Part shown: one piece after another, positions 62,401 to 64,000 of the stretch
Position numbering within the stretch: the first letter of the stretch is position 1
Layout: each line of letters starts with the position of its first letter
Assembly (NCBI GenBank): GCA_963976875.1
Contig: CAXBML010000005.1
Span: 102,382 to 166,381, forward strand
DNA from: Berkiella_A sp963976875
GTDB lineage: Bacteria; Pseudomonadota; Gammaproteobacteria; Berkiellales; Berkiellaceae
Length of the DNA stretch: 64,000 bases
Direction: 5' to 3'
The notes under the pieces: model-generated
What the model was told of the DNA's origin: nothing
Databases searched by the model: none
The model's input: the letters and a program-made list of their open reading frames with translations, nothing else
Program-made: the position numbers and the translations under genes

Positions 62401-64000
62401 TGGGCCGTCATCTTTAAAGACTAAACTCGTGCCAATATTCAGAGCCGCGCTATCAGAGCTGCTATCGCCATCTTTATCCGTAATGGTATCTGTTCTGGTT
62501 AGTTTGATTAAATCCGAGTCTAATGACACGGGATCATTCGGATTATTGGCGTCAGGATGTTGTAATGCTCGAATTTGGTCTAATGTCGCGACGCCACTAT
62601 TATTCACGGAGAATGTAAAGACTAATAAGTCACTAATTTCGGAGCGGCCTTCTACGACGTTGCCATTCATGGATAAGATCACATCTTCGCCAGTAGCCAC
62701 ATCCACTAACCCGGTTGGGTCAGAGGCATTCAGAGAGAGTACATAGGCTGAGACCACCGAACCGGCATCATCAGCGCCATAGTCAAAGACAGAACTAAAG
62801 TTATCGGCAAAGTTGGCGTTGGCATTGATATTCAAGTTGGTTTCATCGACCATCATCATATCCGCATTCGCCACTTTAGTGACATCGATACTTGGGCCGT
62901 CATCTTTAAAGACTAAACTCGTGCCAATATTCAGAGCCGCGCTATCAGAGCTGCTATCGCCATCTTTATCCGTAATGGTATCTGTTCTGGTTAGTTTGAT
63001 TAAATCCGAGTCTAATGACACGGGATCATTCGGATTATTGGCGTCAGGATGTTGTAATGCTCGAATTTGGTCTAATGTCGCGACGCCACTATTATTCACG
63101 GAGAATGTAAAGACTAATAAGTCACTAATTTCGGAGCGGCCTTCTACGACGTTGCCATTCATGGATAAGATCACATCTTCGCCAGTAGCCACATCCACTA
63201 ACCCGGTTGGGTCAGAGGCATTCAGAGAGAGTACATAGGCTGAGACCACCGAACCGGCATCATCAGCCCCATAGTCAAAGACAGAGCTAAAGTTATCGGC
63301 AAAATTGGCGGTGGCATTGATGTTTAGGTTGGTTTCATCGACCATCATCATATCAGCATCGGCTATTTTATGCACATCGATACTTGGGCCGTCATCTTTG
63401 AAAATCAGCACTTGACCAATGTTTAAAGTTAGTGCGTCACTGGCGGTATCACCATCTTTATCTTCGATGGTATCAGTTCTGGTTAATTTCACGAGACTGG
63501 CTGAATCTAGGGTGACTGCATCATTGGGATCGTTCGGGTTCGGGTGATCGAGTGCCCGAATTTGGTCCAGCGTGACCAAACCATTGGCATCGACTGCAAC
63601 GGTAAAGACTAATTCATCACTGATTGCTGTACGGCCTTCTACAATGCCGCCATTCAGAGATAAAAGTACATTTTGACCAGTGGCGATATCGATAAGGCCA
63701 CTATCGGCATCCGGTGCAGATATAGATAAATTATAATTGCTGACCACGGAACCAGGTCCGTCAGCCCCATAATCAAATACAGAGTTAAAGTTATCGGCAA
63801 AGTTGGCGGTGGCATTGATATTCAAGTTGGTTTCATCAACCATGAGCATATCAAGACTGACATTGGCTCGTTTAACATCAATACTAGGCCCATCATCTTT
63901 GAAGACTAAATTGGTCCCCACGTCGAGCGAAGCACTATCGTCTTGGCTATCGCCATCTTTATCCGTAATGGTATCTGTTCTGGTTAGTTTGATTAAATCC
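53434..64000 (-). CDS. Giant T1SS-secreted RTX-type adhesin with DUF5801 repeats and vWA domains (N-terminus missing)
   Basis: At least 3521 residues; the frame runs open past the right edge, so the true start is outside. In N- to C-order: the end of one and then five T1SS-143/DUF5801-type repeats (about 164 residues each, ending TDKDGD...LNIG..LVFKDDGP); a vWA domain (FTIDISGSMG, MIDAS); a cadherin-like segment (NGNLLANDESG); a Calx-beta domain (near 60060-60400); repeat 6; a second vWA (VIDTSGSMG); repeat 7; a third vWA; and a fourth vWA near 55080-55700. Asp-rich linkers should bind Ca2+. The C-terminus (VMQGGDGVDEFII...TLIFEDIGTV) is the type I secretion signal region. It probably acts in surface attachment or biofilm formation. 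No secretion genes are in the window. Confidence 0.9.
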   Translation of the reverse strand, partial: DLIKLTRTDTITDKDGDSQDDSASLDVGTNLVFKDDGPSIDVKRANVSLDMLMVDETNLNINATANFADNFNSVFDYGADGPGSVVSNYNLSISAPDADSGLIDIATGQNVLLSLNGGIVEGRTAISDELVFTVAVDANGLVTLDQIRALDHPNPNDPNDAVTLDSASLVKLTRTDTIEDKDGDTASDALTLNIGQVLIFKDDGPSIDVHKIADADMMMVDETNLNINATANFADNFSSVFDYGADDAGSVVSAYVLSLNASDPTGLVDVATGEDVILSMNGNVVEGRSEISDLLVFTFSVNNSGVATLDQIRALQHPDANNPNDPVSLDSDLIKLTRTDTITDKDGDSSSDSAALNIGTSLVFKDDGPSIDVTKVANADMMMVDETNLNINANANFADNFSSVFDYGADDAGSVVSAYVLSLNASDPTGLVDVATGEDVILSMNGNVVEGRSEISDLLVFTFSVNNSGVATLDQIRALQHPDANNPNDPVSLDSDLIKLTRTDTITDKDGDSSSDSAALNIGTSLVFKDDGPSIDVTKVANADMMMVDETNLNINANANFADNFSSVFDYGADDAGSVVSAYVLSLNASDPTGLVDVATGEDVILSMNGNVVEGRSEISDLLVFTFSVNNSGVATLDQIRALQHPDANNPNDPVSLDSDLIKLTRTDTITDKDGDSSSDSAALNIGTSLVFKDDGPSINIRSINNNVPQLIVDETNLSIDDSKDYSSNFTTVNSDFGADNAGTTSTNYVLQINGGNGTDSGLDDVLSGEDVILSMNGGVVEGRTAIGDELVFTTSVDANGVVTLDQIRPLVHPDATDPDDAVTLSNDNLIQLKRTDTIIDKDGDTAEDSATLNIGQDLIFHDDGPMANDDCIEVVKPPLPSYNLTFTIDISGSMGDTIPNTGGKSRLDIVKEALTNQGALLDSYEDASAALRISIITFSGNNNGNDSDDAWTSLEFDNAQDAKDYVNALNSESWTNYRAALNETTADILSDASDSSLDGFIDRNYWLSDGSPQPANNELTNQEESAWQVLIDQNSIDTVILNIAPSGNQSDVNEFLEPLANPTDMPLVIEVEPDLSNLGDILLDTIDPIEVNGNLLANDESGADKPINLINIQFALDNNQAAQDYLDGHPELIGATRDGSVITIPIPNEEIETPLGATLKVESNGDYTYEIINSNDNNGTDELLYTIVDADGDPSTAEFAFKVSEAPGIIIGDATATEGVDPTIEFLVTLTVPSTEDVVIEYQVVNGTALNGPDYLNDIILTNTITIPAGETSGIIPFSVVDDEFMEPTESFTVHLLNAETVSNNPVQILDPTGVGLIFDDEINANSDGFDNEMFMVYEEGLDHGTNPDPNTRMVTGNLLLNDDFGENTGFISAVMFDGQTEVAVNGIITIDSDLGQLIVYTEDQGSNSAGDFKYTLLTDGTHPDANGNNIILEDFEYTLTNNLGNSDDASLRIKIVDDVPTLDIHSDIGNDMLVVDETELGVDASNDFSDNFSLNEQFGADGPGSLNTEYSLSVLSPNVNSGIEDTLTGEDVLLSMNGNVVEGRTANSNLLVFTVTVDTSSGEVSLDQIRAVVHDDPLDPDEASSPTTLSSANLIKLTLDAEITDSDGDMTTESETLNIGQTFKFEDDGPIANEGCEMVLESTKQPHNFIFVIDTSGSMGNDIPGENFNRLDKIQEALTQNDGVFDSIEDNTSAFVITIIEFNANAGTPIEFDSIQDAKDYVNGLSAGGVTNYKDAIETTTGTINADAADPSLDDYVDVVYFMSDGEPNPSSSGLSSADVQAWQDTLDNNNVNAIIVDIASNGALDDLQELANPSDNPLVLQIDSDLSNVDDILAFDFQLNSFDGNIQDNVDIGADEGFMMVSITFEFDSNQDAQTYLSDHPGLAGAIQNGDDVVISNFNQEIPTPLGGVLKMNIDGTYTYTAPFNVDGNDIEPAHDDFLYTIKDGDGDMATGLQQIKVEDGDDVVRITDLTPKQQGGDAVVDEEHLPDGTNPNANQTTVEGNFKVSAPDGVDDVTIGAQPVISNGVFTAISFATPLGNTLSITGYNANTGVISYEYTLNDNEAHPNANGENNIFEDFAVTLKDTDDDTDQDTLSIRIIDDVPTLDIHSDIGNDMLVVDETELGVDASNDFSDNFSLNEQFGADGSGSLNTEYSLSVLSPNVNSGIEDTLTGEDVLLSMNGDVVEGRTANSNLLVFTVAVDTSSGEVSLDQIRAVVHDDPLDPDEASSPTTLSSANLIRLTLDAEITDSDGDMTTGSETLNIGQTFKFEDDGPIANEGCEMVLESTKQPHNFIFVIDTSGSMGEEIQGENFNRLDKIQEALTQNDGVFDSIESNTSAFVITIIEFNSDAGTPMEFYSIQDAKDYVNSLNADGVTNYKDAIATATNAIEDDAADPALDEFVDVVYYMSDGEPFPADSNSLSPAEVQDWQDTLDNNNVNAIIVDIASNGALDDLQELANPSDNPLVLQIDSDLSNVDDILAFDFQVNSFDGNIQDNVDIGADEGFMMVSITFEFDSNQEAQDYLSNHPGLAGAIQNGDDVVISNFNQEIPTPLGGVLEMNIDGTYTYTAPFNVDGNTLEPAHDDFLYTIKDGDGDLATGLQQVKVEDGDDVVRITDLTPKSQGGDAVVNEEHLSDGTNPDANQTTVEGTFTISAPDGVDDVTVGGQPVITNGVFAAISFATPLGNMLSINAYDANTGVITYDYTLNDNEDHPDANGENSLFEDFTVTLKDVDNDVAQDTLSIRIIDDVPTAVSDSIDVLVPPQPSYNLTFTIDISGSMGEEIGNTNKSRLDIVKEALTNKNALLDSYEDASSALKITIVTFSGNNNGNDHDDAWTSSEFNNIQDAKNYINNLDDESWTNYRAAINETTADINNDASDNSLDGFIDRVYWLSDGVPAPDNNELTNQEEQGWRDLLANNDVEAFVLNIAPAGNQSDVNEHLGPLTNTNNENDVFEVESDLSNLEQILIDTIDSVEVNGNLLANDISGADEPIKIIDIQFDLGSNLDARDYLDDHPELNGATRNGSVIIIPIPDNENIETPLGAMLTVESNGDFTYDQNGAPIGTDTFSYTIEDNDGDQSTVESAFNIMPAPLTQTQSFLASSSDDDSSEISGNVIGNQNASNDINITDVSISGFLTVKNGSVLTIQTNMGILTLHTENTQNANKGDYTYSLLSSAALGLINNSSNVDSFELSMELESDDSKSGVSTLDIKLVNDMPEATINYDLVNELTGHIPTNDDLQSIPPTPLDPSATNSFIANDDVSWVEANSDVYGNLIDNDLHGQEGAELTQISIETFNANHYANIAQYYGIDATADANGTTVHIAVPENGNDVQIITPLGATLTINKLGEFDYQAGNASQDQVESLSYSLKDLASGNVTSAHLEVNILSEPGSLLNLLGTTGPDALTTANKNVNAIVMQGGDGVDEFIIDLNKNDAPDTVYVKDLGINGANKLTFINVDDADNDGESTFADAVESFTQDGENANVEVTLANDTTLIFEDIGTVQGNDVQALQNHLEQIAAEVNIQH
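55760..59617 (-). repeat. Tandem duplication of about 1.93 kb inside the adhesin gene
   Basis: Two units offset by 1929 bases (about 55760-57688 and 57689-59617; 643 codons each), each carrying one DUF5801-type repeat, one vWA domain and a cadherin-like linker. Identity is very high over the right half of each unit and lower over the left quarter. Boundaries are estimated by eye. Confidence 0.75.
61916..63266 (-). repeat. Near-identical 492 bp tandem repeats inside the adhesin gene
   Basis: Units at 61916-62407, 62408-62899 and a third from 62900 to about 63266 are identical or nearly so over their length; the third then diverges. 492 bases equal 164 codons, one DUF5801-type module, so copy-number change keeps the reading frame. 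More divergent copies lie on either side. Confidence 0.9.

Noticed and set aside
54013..63238. Many plus-strand frames of 60-170 codons opposite the giant adhesin
   Set aside because: They are antisense shadows of a biased repetitive coding sequence; they recur with the same 492 and 1929 base spacing as the repeats and have no ribosome sites or known domains.
61916..63266. Possible CRISPR-like array
   Set aside because: The repeats are 492 bases long, contiguous without spacers and encode protein modules in one open frame.

Overview
This is a 64 kb stretch of AT-rich chromosome from a gammaproteobacterium. The housekeeping genes (mutT, yacG, zapD, coaE, pilD, pilC, pilB, murI) show the gammaproteobacterial gene order. 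The accessory genes (TTL-like and DOT1-like proteins, zeta-like and HicA-like proteins, many lineage-restricted proteins with low-complexity tails) suggest a host-associated member of the Legionellales/Coxiella/Berkiella kind. That placement is an inference; no marker in the window fixes the species and no secretion machinery is present.

Layout. 1-8.6 kb: the 3' end of mutT, then an accessory block separating mutT from yacG. The block holds two double-glycine-leader peptides, an RND efflux adaptor and pump, a secreted protein, a saccharopine-dehydrogenase-like/DUF2269/DoxX operon and a third double-glycine peptide. 8.6-14.2 kb: a minus-strand pilB-pilC-pilD-coaE-zapD-yacG run. 14.3-18.6 kb: pilA with a sigma-54 promoter, followed by a GT-C membrane glycosyltransferase, a DPM1-like glycosyltransferase and a flippase-like membrane protein, which together look like a pilin or envelope glycosylation cassette. 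19.0 kb: tRNA-Thr(CGT). 19-31.5 kb: an orphan HBM sensor, an amidohydrolase, two genes behind Fur boxes, an SDR with a signal-peptide-like N-terminus, a NYN-domain protein, a TetR plus second saccharopine-dehydrogenase-like pair, an M48 metalloprotease and two more double-glycine peptides. 31.6-36.8 kb: a MATE transporter, diverging from a compact gnat-smr-TTL-secreted protein-murI run.

36.9-51.3 kb is an accessory region with long intergenic gaps. It contains a REP-associated tyrosine transposase with its terminal motifs, an arylamine N-acetyltransferase, a stand-alone MASE1 protein whose start codon overlaps that of a divergent DOT1-like methyltransferase, an ABC-2 transporter pair and several large proteins of unknown function that are effector candidates. 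51.4-53.4 kb holds three exported proteins: a glutaredoxin-like protein, an endonuclease-I homologue without its catalytic Glu-His pair, and a zinc-PLC-like protein. 53.4-64 kb is most of one giant type I-secreted adhesin (at least 3521 residues, N-terminus outside the window). It is built from T1SS-143/DUF5801-type repeats, four vWA domains and a Calx-beta domain, and carries near-identical 492 bp tandem repeats.

The most unusual signals are: five scattered genes for small peptides sharing a bacteriocin-type leader ending in SGG, with no dedicated C39 exporter and one next to an M48 protease; the TTL-like and DOT1-like genes; and C/G homopolymer tracts on both sides of a 576-residue HicA-like-domain protein.
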